Positions 27,801 to 37,560 of a stretch of DNA of 64,000 nt are shown here, in pieces; within the stretch, counting starts at the first letter, position 1; every line of letters starts with the position of its first letter. This DNA comes from Diadema setosum (Eukaryota; Echinodermata; Echinoidea; Diadematoida; Diadematidae), in NCBI RefSeq assembly GCF_964275005.1, contig NC_092695.1, positions 7,221,832 through 7,285,831 of the forward strand, written 5' to 3'. Position numbers and translations under genes: made by a program. The notes under the pieces are model-generated. The model was not told the origin of the DNA. It worked only from the letters and a program-made list of their open reading frames with translations, and ran no database searches.

Positions 27801-30800
27801 CCATGTACAGTCACAGGTATGCTGAGCACTTTGTTGAAACATGCCCATAATGACATGATATTATTTAAATGAAAATCTCTCCACCACAAAAGAATGAGGA
27901 CAGTGAGTGCAGAAACACACTCTACAATGTCGTTCAACACATTAACAGCTGCGACACACTATTGTACAGGCCACAGTTGTACAGTTGACTAACACTAACA
28001 TAAATTCACATCACATGCTAGGAAAAATCAGTATCATAGTATATTTTGCGGAATTTGCGTAAATGATATTTACTGCATGATAGCTAGGATACTTGAGTGA
28101 TAATTAACAGATCATATTTGGCAAGCGGAGAATGTGACATACTGTACATATTCATAAGGAAACATTTCTTTTTTTCAATAAGTGGCACTCCACTGGAACC
28201 TGCTTTTAATTTACATACAATATGTATGAAAAAGTTGAAATAATTTCAGTTAAACAGCCAACATTAGAACATAGAACTTGAAGTGTTTAATCTGCTAACA
28301 GCACAAGAAAGCAATAAAAAAAAAAAAAAAAGTTCAAACAAGACGAGTCCATCCAGTAGAGAAAAACGTGATGATGCATAATGCACATGTAAATGAACTG
28401 CACATATTGAGGACACAAAGCTGCTTTTCTTGTTTGTTTTTTTTTTTTCAACTTTATCACTAGTCGTACAATATGATCATACCAATAGTTAATGCACCAC
28501 AGACAGGAATTTTCATCTAGCAAACTGGCACAAGTTTAAGAACACGATTTACCATTGAACATTCTTTGAAAACAAACCACAAGTAAACACAACGAAAGAC
28601 ACACAAACAAAAACACAAACATGCACAGACATGCATATTAATGAGGGTGAGTCACACGTTTGGAAAAGAAATTAAGAATATTAGCTTACTTTCATTTGTG
28701 GCTTCCCCCTCTGTGTGAAAGACAAAGGCAAAATGTGATGGTGAAATCTACGAGGCATGTTAGGAGCGTGCATGAATTTCTATCATCTGTTAACGTTGAT
28801 AATGAGTTAATGACATGACCCATTACCATTTCCCACACAATTAGTGAATTAGGTAGCTCACAAGAGAATGAGAGAAAGAGATGGAAATAAAAAGGAAGGA
28901 CAATAAAGATATTAGTGATAGATTAGGATCAATGTAGATGCCACTGCCATCAGCCAATGCAATCATATGTGTACGAACGAAATAAATTAGTATGGCATTT
29001 AAAAAAAAAAAAAATCCCATTCAGTACGACAACTTCCTCAATGACGTACATGCAAACATGAGCTTTCTCATGCAAAATTATGGAATTTTTTTGTTTCATG
29101 GATGAAGAATTGAAAATTTAAATGCTATGACATTTTCAAAAAAAATAAAAAATTTCCCTCATGATGTGTAGTCCCATCTATCAATATGAGTGTTGGCAAA
29201 TCTATGCAAGAATGTCTGGTCTTTCTGCCATGACTCTGTTTATCAATCCTTCAAAACAACATTTGGACACAATTTTAAGCAAATTAGCCCTTGTCCAGCT
29301 CACTCTTCTATACCAACCACAAGTTTATTCATAAAGTACAGACTGTATTTAATTGGGTAATAAGTTTCTGAATTTAGTTTATAAGCTAAATTCCTTGTAT
29401 CTCCTTTATTTTCATTCCCACTGTGAACAAACGATACTTTTTAGTCACCCTTGTCTATATCAGCTAAATTTTTCTTTCATTTCATCTTTCTATATCACAG
29501 AAAAAAAAAAATCTATTAACCTTGGAGATGTTATATTACCAGGAACTTACAAATGTAGATTTGAATATTTCTACATATTTCTACATTTTACTGGATAGTT
29601 AAATAACCAGAATAACCATATCAAAAGAGTTAAAAGTGAAGATCTGTTAAGATTAAGAAAATCTTCATACCCACTTCAAGAGAAATTCCAGTTCAGTTAG
29701 TCTGATAAGAAATAGTAATATCTTACAGGCACAACAGTGAATATATCATTAAAACTGGACAAAAATCAGGGAAGTTATGAAATTGTGATGTTTTGCTAAT
29801 TTCTGCATCACATTCGATGAGCTGATGATGCCATCACATCACAATTTTCCATCCATCATGTACCAAAAAAAAAATACGAAAATGCAATGTTTCTGTTACT
29901 AAAATGTAAAACATATGTTATTCCTGGTTGAATAACTTCAGAATAATGATCAGTTAGACATCTATATCAGGATCTGAGACTGGGGCGTAATTGCGCTTGA
30001 ATAAAAAACCAGAAATTTCACAATTTTATGTATAAACAAAGTTGTATATATGGCAAGTTGATAGGGGATGACTTCATCACTTCATTATTTGCATATAATA
30101 TTCATATTGACTGTTCAAGAATTGTTTCCTGAAAAACTAGGGGAATTTCAAAATGTCATGTAACTTATTCATTTTTCATCCGATCTTGATCAAATTTTCA
30201 TTGTTGTGCTGGGAAAATTTTTAATTACTTCTTCCTTTCAGACTAACTTTCAACTGCACTGGAAAAAGGAAAAAAAGGCTGTAGATATTGTTGCGGCAGA
30301 TTTACAGTGACAGTAATAACGAGGTATAGTTATAAACAAAAAACTAATTGGTTAATTTCATAGTGCAGTTTAGTTTCAAAGTCTAGTCTTGGTACCACTC
30401 CCACTTACATCTCACATGTGGACGTCTTTTTTGGTTTAGAGATACAATCTGTGGGCTCTTGCCTGAGTACATTTTAACAATGACAGTAAGAATGTAAGAG
30501 AAATCAAAATTCATAAAAAATAATAACTCATTTTGATAAACTACCCCATAATGATTAATTTCAAATGATAGTATAACCCGACACTCATACAATGTACAAT
30601 ATCCATATACTATTACTAAGTATAGAGTAGATCACAGTAACCTACATGTACATACTGCACTGAAAGTCCAGTAGATTTTTTCCTCCCACTGAACTCAACT
30701 AAAAGTGCTAAACCATATTTTTTTCTGAATAGATATTCACAAACCATATTGTTGATAGCTTAACATTCTAGAATAAATATTGTAAAAAGAACATTTGTTC

Positions 30801-31825
30801 AGAAATTATGGATATCAGAAATTATGAGCATCTTTTGATGGAGTAATGCGCTATAAAAGTAAACACTATTATTATTATTATTATTATTATATCAAACATA
30901 CAATGCATTATACACTGTAGTACAGAATTCCTTTATTTACTTCATCAGACCATGCAACATTTATTTTTTTTTTATGTAAATAATATCATCATCAAAATGA
31001 GTAGATCACATCCAATGTCACCTGCTTCAATTTTGAAACATCAGGCCCCAGGGTCTGTCTTGTCATGATTGATGTAAAACACTGTGACTCCTTTCTGAAA
31101 ATTCCTCTTTAATCAATATCCTTGAGCAACATATGCCATATAATGCAAACTCTCAAGAATTTAGAAATTAACAGGTCACTTCAAAGAGCATTTCACCATT
31201 TCAGCCAAATTGACAAACAAAATGTGGACACAGCAACTGACTTTGTTCTGGAAGCATGCTATGACATGTTAAAACTCCTAAATGAGACATGCAAAGTAAT
31301 TCAATCTGAAGTGTCTGCAGTATCAAGCAAATTCTTTCCTGGTACCCTTGTAATAAGCAAATTACAATAATATTTTTGTGGGATAAACAATGGATACTAC
31401 GTACAAAATGATATGTAATTCTACTCCAAAGCATTGGGGAAAAAATATGTCTCAAAACCATTTTTTCCCTCATACAGAGATGATACAAACAATAATTTCG
31501 CATGCAGTCTATTTGGCCAATAATATGAAAGGCAACAGAACTCACCTCTTGTGTTTGCTAGTCTACTTCCCACTGATGGGTTAGCGTGAACATTGACTGA
31601 CGGCGAGGGCGCCGTTCCCTTTTGTGGGCTGTTCAGGTCTACTCCTGTGAAGCTGTTGTTCCCCTGTCCGACACCAAGCGATGCACCACCCCCTCCAGTT
31701 ACGGTGGACCCTGGCAGGGGGTTCATGATTCCCCCCGTCCCCTCCCTGATCATGTTGTGAAGGTCCTGCTCAAAAGTATCGTCCAAGTCATCGGCAGCAT
31801 ATCCTGTTCCGTTCTCACGGTTCAT
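9727..31825 (-). CDS. ARFIP2: Arfaptin (ARFIP1/2 ortholog), whole coding span, 5 coding exons
   Basis: Joining 31825-31546, 13991-13804, 13332-12974, 10834-10660 and 9882-9727 on the minus strand gives one open frame of 385 residues plus stop, with GT/AG borders and matching phases at every junction. Residues about 1-120 are low-complexity and rich in Gly, Ser and Pro. An amphipathic segment with the signature [14 protein letters not shown] follows, then a BAR (AH) domain to about residue 365, and a tail ending in SFLESQ. Vertebrate arfaptins are 341-373 residues with the same order and near-identical stretches such as [13 protein letters not shown] and [17 protein letters not shown]. Known role of the family: a banana-shaped dimer on trans-Golgi membranes that binds GTP-loaded Arl1, Arf1 and Rac1 and PI4P, acting in vesicle biogenesis. 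Vertebrates have two paralogs and invertebrates usually one, so the symbol is nominal. The first coding intron is about 17.6 kb and full of transposon relics. Confidence 0.95.
10258..10480 (+). mobile_element. tRNA-derived SINE
   Basis: The head looks like a tRNA: a box A-like TAGTGGATAAG at 10276-10286, an anticodon-arm-like CGACTTCCAATC, and a box B-like AGTTCAATTCC at 10314-10324. A unique body ends near GGATAAATAAGGCGTC, followed by a (TTG)n/(ATT)n tail. This is the classic layout of a Pol III SINE, and tRNA-derived SINEs are common in echinoderms. It lies in arfaptin intron 4, antisense to the gene. Confidence 0.8.
10481..10615. repeat. Trinucleotide tract (TTG/ATT/ATC)n
   Basis: Interrupted GTT, ATT and ATC triplets follow the SINE body and run nearly to the exon 4 donor. 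The tract is probably the expanded tail of the SINE. It produces a long false Met/Ile frame on the minus strand. Confidence 0.85.
10660..10834 (-). CDS. ARFIP2: Arfaptin coding exon 4 (BAR domain, C-terminal helix)
   Basis: This exon encodes residues 276-334: [20 protein letters not shown], later [20 protein letters not shown] and ENK. Its first base completes the Arg codon split from exon 3, giving the family sequence RLEYDAYR. Acceptor is CTTCAG and donor GTCAGC. The exon lies just past a trinucleotide-rich tract (10480-10615), which extends a spurious frame across the donor. Confidence 0.96.
10911..11815. mobile_element. 905-bp TIR element with internal tandem repeats
   Basis: The ends TGTCTCGCCC (10911-10920) and GGGCGAGACA (11806-11815) are perfect inverted repeats. 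Inside are about five degenerate units of 137-161 bp, each with TGACCTTTGACCT and, in most, AAGAGAGTCTTGCA, GACCTCAAATGACC and ACATGAAGGTACCCC. The right side has GACGGACGAC repeats and CATTTGGATCCCTTAGTCTC. No transposase frame is present, so it is non-autonomous. It lies in arfaptin intron 3. Confidence 0.8.
12161..12973. other. Arfaptin intron 3 remainder
   Basis: A G-run at about 12172-12190 and otherwise unremarkable AT-rich intron DNA up to the donor of exon 3. No coding signal. Confidence 0.5.
12974..13332 (-). CDS. ARFIP2: Arfaptin coding exon 3 (BAR domain, first two helices)
   Basis: This exon encodes residues 157-275 and is the most conserved piece of the gene. It opens with [20 protein letters not shown] and contains [20 protein letters not shown] and [20 protein letters not shown]. 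It ends TIKQYESV with a split Arg codon (AG|G). This is the long helical part of the arfaptin-homology BAR domain that dimerises and contacts small GTPases. The exon is much richer in GC than its introns, which also creates long antisense frames of no significance. Acceptor is CTCATCAG and donor GTGGGT. Confidence 0.97.
13804..13991 (-). CDS. ARFIP2: Arfaptin coding exon 2 (linker and amphipathic helix)
   Basis: This exon encodes residues 94-156. The acceptor is CCCCACAG and the donor GTATGG. It holds a Ser/Pro/Gly linker ([20 protein letters not shown]) and then [20 protein letters not shown], which corresponds to the conserved segment before the BAR domain in vertebrate arfaptins (WGINTYKCTKQ in human). 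In the family this region forms the amphipathic helix that inserts into Golgi membranes. Phase is 1 in, 0 out. Confidence 0.92.
14316..14366. repeat. Short tandem duplication
   Basis: GTTTATAATGCATTTCAGTT occurs twice, 28 bp apart, with a third partial AATGCATTTCATT after it. It is local slippage, with no other feature. Confidence 0.6.
14855..15223. mobile_element. MITE-like element with ATGGGTTAGTCA ends
   Basis: AAATGGGTTAGTCAGATA near 14859 and TATTTGACTAACCCATATAA near 15200 are inverted repeats. The inside has a short hairpin around ATGTTCTCCCATGGGA. Non-coding. It abuts the palindrome at 15222-15412. Confidence 0.6.
15222..15412. mobile_element. Palindromic element with AGATGATGACT ends
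   Basis: The arms read AACAGATGATGACT and AGTCATCATCTATAT at the ends, with inner pairs GTACCAAACGTTCCACCC / GGGTGGAACATTCGGTA and GGTTTGAAATGCTA / TAGCATTTCAAACC. It would fold into a long hairpin. Confidence 0.7.
16248..16300. repeat. (CA)n microsatellite
   Basis: Interrupted ACACAC tract with TCACAC and AAACAAACAC interruptions. Confidence 0.85.
16881..17172. mobile_element. MITE with inverted ends near TTAA
   Basis: The left side has TTAACACATTGACACTGTAC, then GAAACCAACACCCC; the right side has GGGGTGTCGGTTTC and GAGTGTGGAAAATTAACAC. The arms are inverted and both borders contain TTAA. The interior contains a 38-bp spaced duplication of TTGGAAATGCATTAC. Confidence 0.65.
18305..18492. 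mobile_element. MITE, TACTGTAAAAG family
   Basis: The left end TACTGTAAAAGTGGATATTT pairs with the right end AAATTTCCACCTTTAG. The interior contains repeated AATATTTGCAT and GTGCGAAAATT words. It ends two bases before the next element. Confidence 0.6.
18494..18671. mobile_element. 178-bp hAT-like MITE
   Basis: The ends CAGGGCTGCCAAC and GTTGGCAGCCCTG are perfect inverted repeats. CAGGG ends are typical of hAT elements, and the flanks CCTTTAGG and CTTTAAGA could be a decayed 8-bp target duplication. The inside holds GAGTGAGACTCCCATAG and GTGAGTCTCACGC words. Non-coding. Confidence 0.75.
20729..20757. repeat. Short hairpin
   Basis: ACCAAGGAGGT and ACCTCCTTGGT are perfect 11-bp inverted arms around a (GT)n-like loop. 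No T run follows, and in animal DNA this is not a terminator. It may be the end of a decayed element. Confidence 0.5.
21222..22080. repeat. Direct repeat pair flanking about 590 bp
   Basis: About 135 bp at 21222-21357 and 21946-22080 match as direct repeats. Shared words are AAAGGGCAG, CATCTGGAGTCAAAAT, GCTGCAACCTT and GGTGTTTTACCTTAA. The piece between has GCCAGGCCAG words and G/A homopolymers but no polymerase frame. It could be a local duplication or the ends of a decayed element. Confidence 0.6.
22488..23060. mobile_element. CpG-rich TIR element with GTCTGAAYGCTCT motif
   Basis: The left end ATTCAGACTAGAGAGTTCTC is inverted relative to GTCTGAATGCTCTCATATCG on the right. The motif GTGTCTGAAYGCTCTCATATC recurs at about 22658, 22919 and 22964, with many TACGACGTAT/ATACGTCGTAT words between. 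The block is distinctly richer in CpG than the intron around it, which suggests a fairly recent insertion. The long frame over it looks accidental. Confidence 0.65.
25644..25736. mobile_element. 93-bp MITE, TTAACCCRTTGAGGAC family, copy B
   Basis: TTAACCCATCGAGGACAAG at the left and CTAGTCTTCAATGGGTTAA at the right. The interior has CCTCGGTATACTCACG. Relative to copy A the interior is inverted. Confidence 0.8.
25823..26066. mobile_element. Palindromic MITE rich in TTTCGCGA
   Basis: The left end TACTGTATACGCC and right end GCGTATACAGTA are inverted. The arms are filled with TTTCGCGAG and CTCGCGAAATTCGCGAAAAT words. CpG content is high for the surroundings. Confidence 0.8.
29672..30269. mobile_element. 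About 600-bp imperfect palindromic MITE
   Basis: The left arm has ATTCCAGTTCAGTTAGTCTG, then GGCACAACAGTGAA; the right arm has TTCATTGTTGTGCTGG, CAGACTAACTTTCAACTGC and ACTGGAAAAAGG in inverted order. Arms are imperfect, so the copy is old. No coding capacity. Confidence 0.65.
30840..30893. repeat. SINE-like tail with (ATT)n
   Basis: GCGCTATAAAAGTAAACACT is followed by (ATT)n, the usual look of a SINE or LINE 3' end in marine invertebrates. The head is not recognised. Confidence 0.45.
31546..31825 (-). CDS. ARFIP2: Arfaptin coding exon 1 (N-terminal disordered region)
   Basis: This exon encodes residues 1-93 plus the first base of codon 94. It starts at MNRENG and ends before the donor GTGAGT at 31545. 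The ATG has A at -3 (AACAATGA). The frame stays open upstream to another ATG at 31897, but a good acceptor (TTGCTTTGCAG) falls between the two, so 31825 is preferred. An acidic patch ([11 protein letters not shown]) resembles the N-terminus of vertebrate arfaptins; the rest is Gly/Ser/Pro-rich with no fold expected. The leftover G joins CA of the next exon to make Ala. Confidence 0.85.
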
Positions 31826-31891
31826 TGTTCTTCTTTGGTTATCAATAATTTGTGGGCAAAGTAGCACTAGCAGGGAGCTCCCTTGTATTTG
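31826..31891 (-). other. ARFIP2: Arfaptin 5' UTR part of first coding exon
   Basis: On the minus strand an acceptor-like TTGCTTTGCAG ends at 31892, followed by 66 bases without a stop in frame and then the ATG at 31825. If this acceptor is used, an upstream noncoding exon must exist; candidates are noted at 33880 and 34745. This is an inference from splice-site appearance only. Confidence 0.45.
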
Positions 31892-32227
31892 CTGCAAAGC
31901 AATCTGTTGTCCTTTCCCTGCCTTAAAGCGTACCTCAAAGCTCTGTGTGCATGCACAGTGTCATGTGGGTCAGTCTGCCGCAGTACTGCAAAAGTAAACA
32001 CAAGCAAATTATTACTGCAGTATTTCTGTCCAGTTACAGCACTTTATATGTGCACAATTCATCATTAAGCAGCATATGATACTGATTGAACCATGCTCAT
32101 TCTTTGCTAGATTTATCATTATCGATTCATCTTCTCATCCAAGAAACACTGTCTACCTCTAGTCTACACTATGTACATTTGTACATCATTATTCTGGTGA
32201 TATTTTAGATTTTAATTGTTGCAATCC

Positions 32228-32912
32228 TTAAAGGACAAGTTCACCTTCATATACATGTGGAATGAGTGAATGCAGCAATATTAGTAGAACACATCAGTGA
32301 AAGTTTGAGGAAAATCGGACAATCTGTTCAAAAGTTTGGAATTTATAAAGTTTCTGTGCAGTCACTGCTGGATAAGAAGACCAAATACTGTAGTTTATGA
32401 TGTCAAATGCATAGAACGATACAAGGAAAGTATAAAGAGAATTCCACAAAATTTCATGTTTTGTTTTTTTTTTGGAAAAAAGCACACATTCCCGCGACTC
32501 ATTTAAGACTGATATATGTTAACCAGTTGAGGATGGGCTGACTTTGCTACAACACTCATTTCCCATCTAGACTCTGGCCCGAGTATACTCGGTACTCGTC
32601 CTCAACGAGTTAAGGATATTATTCCCCTTGCCTTTTGAAAGAGGCAAGTCAAGTGCTCTTTTATTATGCAAGAAAAGTGAAAATATCTTGACTTTTCTTT
32701 ATATTTTCTTAACCATTCTACACATATGACATCACATCACAAGCTGGAGTGTAGCAGTCTTCTCATCCAGCAAAGGCAGAATTGCAACTTCAAAAATTCA
32801 TAAATACAAACGGATTTTCAGATTCTCCTCAAGTGTTTATTGATATGTTCTATTAAATGTGCTGCATTCTCTCAATCCTTATGTATTACATATGAAGGTG
32901 ATCTTGCCTTAA
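32228..32912. mobile_element. 685-bp MITE, TTAAAGGACAAGTTCACC family, with nested MITE
   Basis: The left end TTAAAGGACAAGTTCACCTT, then CATATACATG and AATGCAGCAATATTAG, is inverted in the right end (TGTGCTGCATTC, ATATGAAGGTGATC, then TTGCCTTAA). A smaller MITE sits inside at 32519-32613. A related copy is at 55005-55276 in HMMR. Confidence 0.75.
32519..32613. mobile_element. 95-bp MITE, TTAACCCRTTGAGGAC family, copy C (nested)
   Basis: TTAACCAGTTGAGGATGGGC at the left and TCGTCCTCAACGAGTTAA at the right, with CGAGTATACTCGG in the middle. It interrupts the larger element at 32228-32912, so it inserted later. Confidence 0.8.
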
Positions 32913-33599
32913 TACAGGACAGAGTTGGTATGGCAGAACTAGCTACAACTGTCGGTAGAATTTAAATTCTATCCATTCTGTTCAACAATCGTACCGGACA
33001 TGTTGTCACTGTAACTGTTTAGACGTGTACTTATAAGTTCTATGACTTGACAAATTGAGTCAAAACTACTCGGACTAGACAGTTCTAGGTCTAGTCATTG
33101 ATTATATGAATTATTTTTGATCAACTAGCATGCATGCAGCGCAGCTCAGCGCTCAGCAGAGTATTTTAAGAATTACACATTGACCACGAAATGTGCAGCT
33201 ACACACAGACACTCTTCCAGTTCCACACTCAATTTTATGTGATTGTCATGCCAAGCTTGAGAATCAAACACAACAAAAACACGCCTTGTCTGTCTTGGTG
33301 TGGTATGTGGAATGCTGGCAATGACATCGACAGTAAATTACCTACAGCTACACACAGAAAATATGAATCTTTCAGCAGCTGCAGCATGCCTGTAATTTCA
33401 ATACATGTCATGTGTAAACTTTACTGACAATAAAGCCAAAGGCAGGCTCCTTCTTTTAATACACTGGAGTTGGTCTAGCTAGGCCTACATTCGAAATTAG
33501 GCAACGAGTATCGAATGTTAGGGGAATATATGACGGATTCTCTGACTGTAGCTAGACCAATGCCATGCCAGCAGTTACTGTCTGGTGTGAAGCGAAGCC

Positions 33600-34080
33600 C
33601 GAAGGGGCAACTCCCACTTCGAGCTACCGAAAGGGCTACCGAGCCGAGGACATCAATAACTTTCATCAGTTTCATCACTGAATAGCTCAGCTGGCGTCCG
33701 CGGCGTGAACACATTCGGCTCCGCTGCTAAGCAGTGGGGAATGGAAGAAGTTACGTTTTCCCTCATTTTCAGTAGCCTATTTTCCATTTGAAAATATGAA
33801 ATGAATAAGAAGGAAGGTTTATGACAGAAGCTGCATAATGTATTTGACCTAAGCATAGAAAAGAAGTGTGTAATTTTACCTGATTATGAAGATCCCACTA
33901 CGCCTACACGAGAATTCTCGTACGTCCAGCCACGTAGGAATTACACGTCTCCGCTCCGTATGCAATGTGTACAGTAATTTCGCTGAGATAGATCTCTCGC
34001 ATTGCCATTATAGAGATACACATTATGCACGCTGATGAGCACAAGATGCGATAGCTACCAGTCTCAATTGCACAGTAGCT
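33600..34080 (-). promoter_or_regulatory. ARFIP2: Candidate arfaptin promoter / noncoding first exon
   Basis: This stretch is richer in GC and CpG than its surroundings. On the minus strand it contains a donor (ATCAG|GTAAAA) with the exon edge at 33880. A leader exon ending here and splicing to 31891 would fit the gene's direction. No TATA box or similar is certain. A competing candidate donor lies at 34745. Confidence 0.35.
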
Positions 34081-34637
34081 AGCCTTTATCGGGTCACCAT
34101 CTATTTTGATAAACAGCGTGATAACTGATTACATGCATGTCATTGCTGTATTTAGTAAATTGTGTTTATACTGTGGCATTTTGGAGAAAAAAAGTGATGA
34201 CTGATAATCCTATCGGTCCATTTGTAGGTGAGTGATATCATAGATTCTGTCAAATTGTTTTACCCTTGTGAAAACCGAAAACTATATTGTAACGAAAGTT
34301 TTTCGTTTCTAAAAAGGCCAGCGTTTCTAGAAAGGTTTAGAAATGGATTTTGCTCTTATACATCTTTTCAGTCTGGTTTAAATACCAGCCAATATAGATT
34401 ACTTATAAATACCAAGCATAAATTCGGTATACTTTACACCTAGAAGTTCTTCATCAACATTCGAACAAATTTTTGTTTTGAATACGTTAATTAATATTAT
34501 CCGTTTTCTTTAGTCACAGCACTCGCAAGATAAGCTCGCATAATTCGCTCTCGCTAGAGGACAAAGATTGGTGAGAGAAAAATTCGGTATATTCATTATC
34601 GTGTGATCGACCATAGAATATACAGTATATAGACAGA

Positions 34638-34737
<100 letters not shown>

Positions 34738-34744
34738 AACTTAC

Positions 34745-34840
34745 CTGACAAACTTCCAAGCAATTGAGATATTTTTTCTTGGCAAAATTGATGTTTCAAT
34801 GTAGGCCTATTTATGATATACACGTAGCTCCAGTTCATAT
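34745..34840 (-). other. ARFIP2: Alternative candidate noncoding first exon of arfaptin
   Basis: A perfect consensus donor CAG|GTAAGT lies at 34745/34744 on the minus strand. The bases upstream on that strand show no coding sense. If real, this would be a 5' leader exon with the (TA)48 tract starting 10 bases inside its intron. The evidence is a single splice motif. Confidence 0.25.
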
Positions 34841-35221
34841 ATTATCATAAATGAAGTAAAAAAAAATGGTTTGCTACAGATGTTATCACCATATATCTTA
34901 ATTGCTGATTCATATATCAAGTTGATGTGGTTAATTAAGTTGTACAAAAAAAAAAAAAACCCAATTAAACTTTTCTGCTTTATGAGGAATGTTCTATTTT
35001 CAGGCCCTGCTGGGGCACATATAAGAGGAATACTGAACACGCAATCTCTTCAAACTTTAAACATGATTTATGTACACTAAGAGCGTTAACAAATATTTTT
35101 TCTTTAATGTTTTCATTTCAGTGTGACCATCTCATCTGCAGTTTACATTAATATTGGTTGATTAATTACATTTCCATTATAATATGCGAATATCACAGGC
35201 GCGCGTATGTTGTTATATAGA

Positions 35222-35245
35222 TGTGTGGGTGTGTGCGTGTGCTTT

Positions 35246-35315
<70 letters not shown>

Positions 35316-35337
35316 TGTGTATGTGTGTGTGTGTGTT
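35222..35337. repeat. (TG)n microsatellite
   Basis: A long GT tract with a few GA, GC and TA interruptions, the longest pure block lying at about 35250-35276 and 35280-35312. It gives false His-Thr frames on the minus strand. Confidence 0.97.
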
Positions 35338-35854
35338 AATTTGTTTATGACTACTGTATAACATACAAAACATGCTGCGAGCTTGCATACTTTTGTCATA
35401 GAATGAGGAAAAGTGATTTAAGATTGCGACATGGATATGATCCGATCTGCATTCTTGTGAGTGGGTACAAATTGGACGCTAAGATAGTGAGGGAAGTTAA
35501 CCATTTTAAGTTGCATGAATGCATGATAGCGGTAACTATTTCATTTTAATGCACAACTGTATGGCTTTGAAAGTTATAATCTGAAGTCGTTATGCATCCG
35601 ATTTTGATACCTCGCCCTTCTTTTTGTTTGATTTCATTTTGCTTTCATCAAAGTCTAAAAGTTAACTGGACCATGCAAGTGGAATTATCTATATCGGTTT
35701 ATGTAACATGCGCTCTCAAAGACACAACGAATAAACCAATTAATATAGGGCCTGAACCCTTTTCAATTAAAAAAAAAAATAGAACAACATTATTGCAACT
35801 GCAACAGTTGCAATGAAAACATCTCGACGCTATGAATTTGGAAAAGTAGAGCAA

Positions 35855-36093
35855 CTCTCTAAAAAAAAAAACACACGAGTGAAAATATTCACTCTTGAAG
35901 GAGTGAATAACGTAAAAAAGTTAATTTAGAGTAAAATTGGAATGAATTTCGAGTGAAAATGTTCATTTTCACTCTGTGAGTAAAAATGAACGTTTTCACT
36001 TAAAATTCATTCCAATTTCACTCTAAATTTACTCTTTTGTGTTATTCACTCCTTCAAGAGTGAATATTTGCACTCGATTTTTTTTTAAGAGAG
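35855..36093. mobile_element. 239-bp palindromic MITE with CTCTCTWAAAAA ends
   Basis: The arms are nearly perfect inverted repeats centred near 35974. Each has ATTCACTCTTGAAGGAGTGA, then an AATTGGAATGAATTT block and GTTCATTTTYACTC. The outer ends are CTCTCTAAAAA and TTTTTAAGAGAG. The high arm identity implies a young insertion. Non-coding. Confidence 0.88.
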
Positions 36094-36711
36094 AAAATTA
36101 TAGTCTTTTCAATGAAACTGTATTCGTAATATTACAAGAAATGCTTTGGAAGATTCTGTCATCAAGATCATTACATAAATTTGCTTTCTTTCATGGCAGG
36201 ACACGCGCGAATATATTTCTTGGGGTGGGGAAAATGGTTTATGTTCAATAATTTCATATTTTGAGTGGAACGCACAAGACACTATAGTGATAGCGAAGCG
36301 AACGAGCGGGGAGGATGCGGAAGGGGCCGGGGTGTCCCACCTCCCACAAGAAGGAGCATTTGCATTTTTAGAAATGACATTGAACGACCTGGTTCACACT
36401 TTTTGCCAGAATAAGAATTAATCTGAAAGTAAGAAATGACTAAATATGTATCACATTTTTTACTCCATAAATATTTGTGCCAGTGTCTTCACTTTGACAA
36501 GGAGATTGACAATGGCCGAATTTGGGGGGGGGGGGGGTTATAATGGAAGGTTTAGAATTTTTCGAAATGAAATTCAACGATCTGGTGAATACTGCATGTT
36601 CCGTGTGTGCCTTTACTGTTCACACTGGTCACAATATCGTACAACGAGATGCGAGAAATGTAATATAACAAACGCAGAAATAAAAGACAATATAAAAAAA
36701 TAATCGTTTAA

Positions 36712-37560
36712 TTCAATTCAATTCAAAGGTTTTATTTTCACTTCTTTCAACAGAATGTACAAAAAGTATAAATTCGACATGCGTTTGAATGAATGATACA
36801 TAGATAACAAAAAATAACATTTGTCAATAGTCATTACAAAATGAGGCATTTTTCATACAGACATATTTATACATTCTGCGAAAAAAAGTGGAGGTACCCA
36901 CTTAAAAGACTATGCTTGTACAATGTGGGCACCTCACAGGAGAAAAAAATAGGTGAAAACTTAACTACAAGTGTGCGCGATGAAAAAAAAAGTGGAAAAG
37001 GGGAAAGGGAGGAAACAGAAATAGAAGTAAAGAGACGAGACAATTAAAAACAAAAAGCCAAGATCAATCGATACATTCAAGATCAGACCATCAGAGACTA
37101 TTAGCCATTATTAGAAGTGTAGAGCGTTGAAAGCGACGAGAAGTTGATATATACAATTGTATGGAATTGCTGATAGCGGAACATAATCTGTTCTGTGAAG
37201 GCACGTGTAATGATATACAAGTTAGCAATAAAATAAACAAGGGATGTGATGTGGAATGCCGCGAAAGACTCGACCTAACATGCCTATGAAAAATCAATAG
37301 CATCCTGGTGCTTACAAAACCTACTTACTAAAAAAATTAAGAAACAAACTTAGTTTCTTTCTGTTACATTATAAGACATAAGGAGGTATGATTTCAATTT
37401 TTTTTTACACGATTACAAAGAAGGAGCATTTTTTATGTCTGGACTAAGGGAGTTCCAGAATCTTGGGCCTGTATAAATAAATGTCTGCTGAGCTAACACA
37501 GTTCTAAGCAGGGGCAATTGAAATTCATTAGACTGTCTTGTTGGGTAACTGATGGTGTGT
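36712..37560 (-). mobile_element. LINE 3' end remnant (minus strand)
   Basis: Read on the minus strand, about 37495-37390 encodes GPRFWNSLSPDIKNAPSL, then a stop, and CKKKLKSYLL, the usual C-terminal motif of CR1/L2-type non-LTR reverse transcriptase polyproteins. A noncoding 3' part follows and ends in a (TTGAA)n tail at 36712-36726. The copy is 5'-truncated and has stops, so it is dead. Confidence 0.75.

Larger units (their letters stand above)
13992..31545 (-). other. ARFIP2: Arfaptin intron 1, about 17.6 kb
   Basis: No other coding exon is recognisable on either strand. The intron is packed with small elements: palindromic blocks at 14855-15412, MITEs at 16881-17172, 18305-18492, 18494-18671, 22488-23060, 25644-25736, 25823-26066 and 29672-30269, a direct repeat pair at 21222-22080, and many homopolymers and (CA)n tracts. 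Intron status follows from exon phases on both sides (G|CA). Confidence 0.85.

Noticed and set aside
31826..31897. Upstream in-frame ATG for arfaptin at 31897
   Set aside because: It would require reading through a good acceptor site, and the extra residues match no arfaptin. Transcript data could still overturn this.
35143..35399. Minus-strand frames with long His-Thr runs
   Set aside because: They are the translation of the (TG)n microsatellite.
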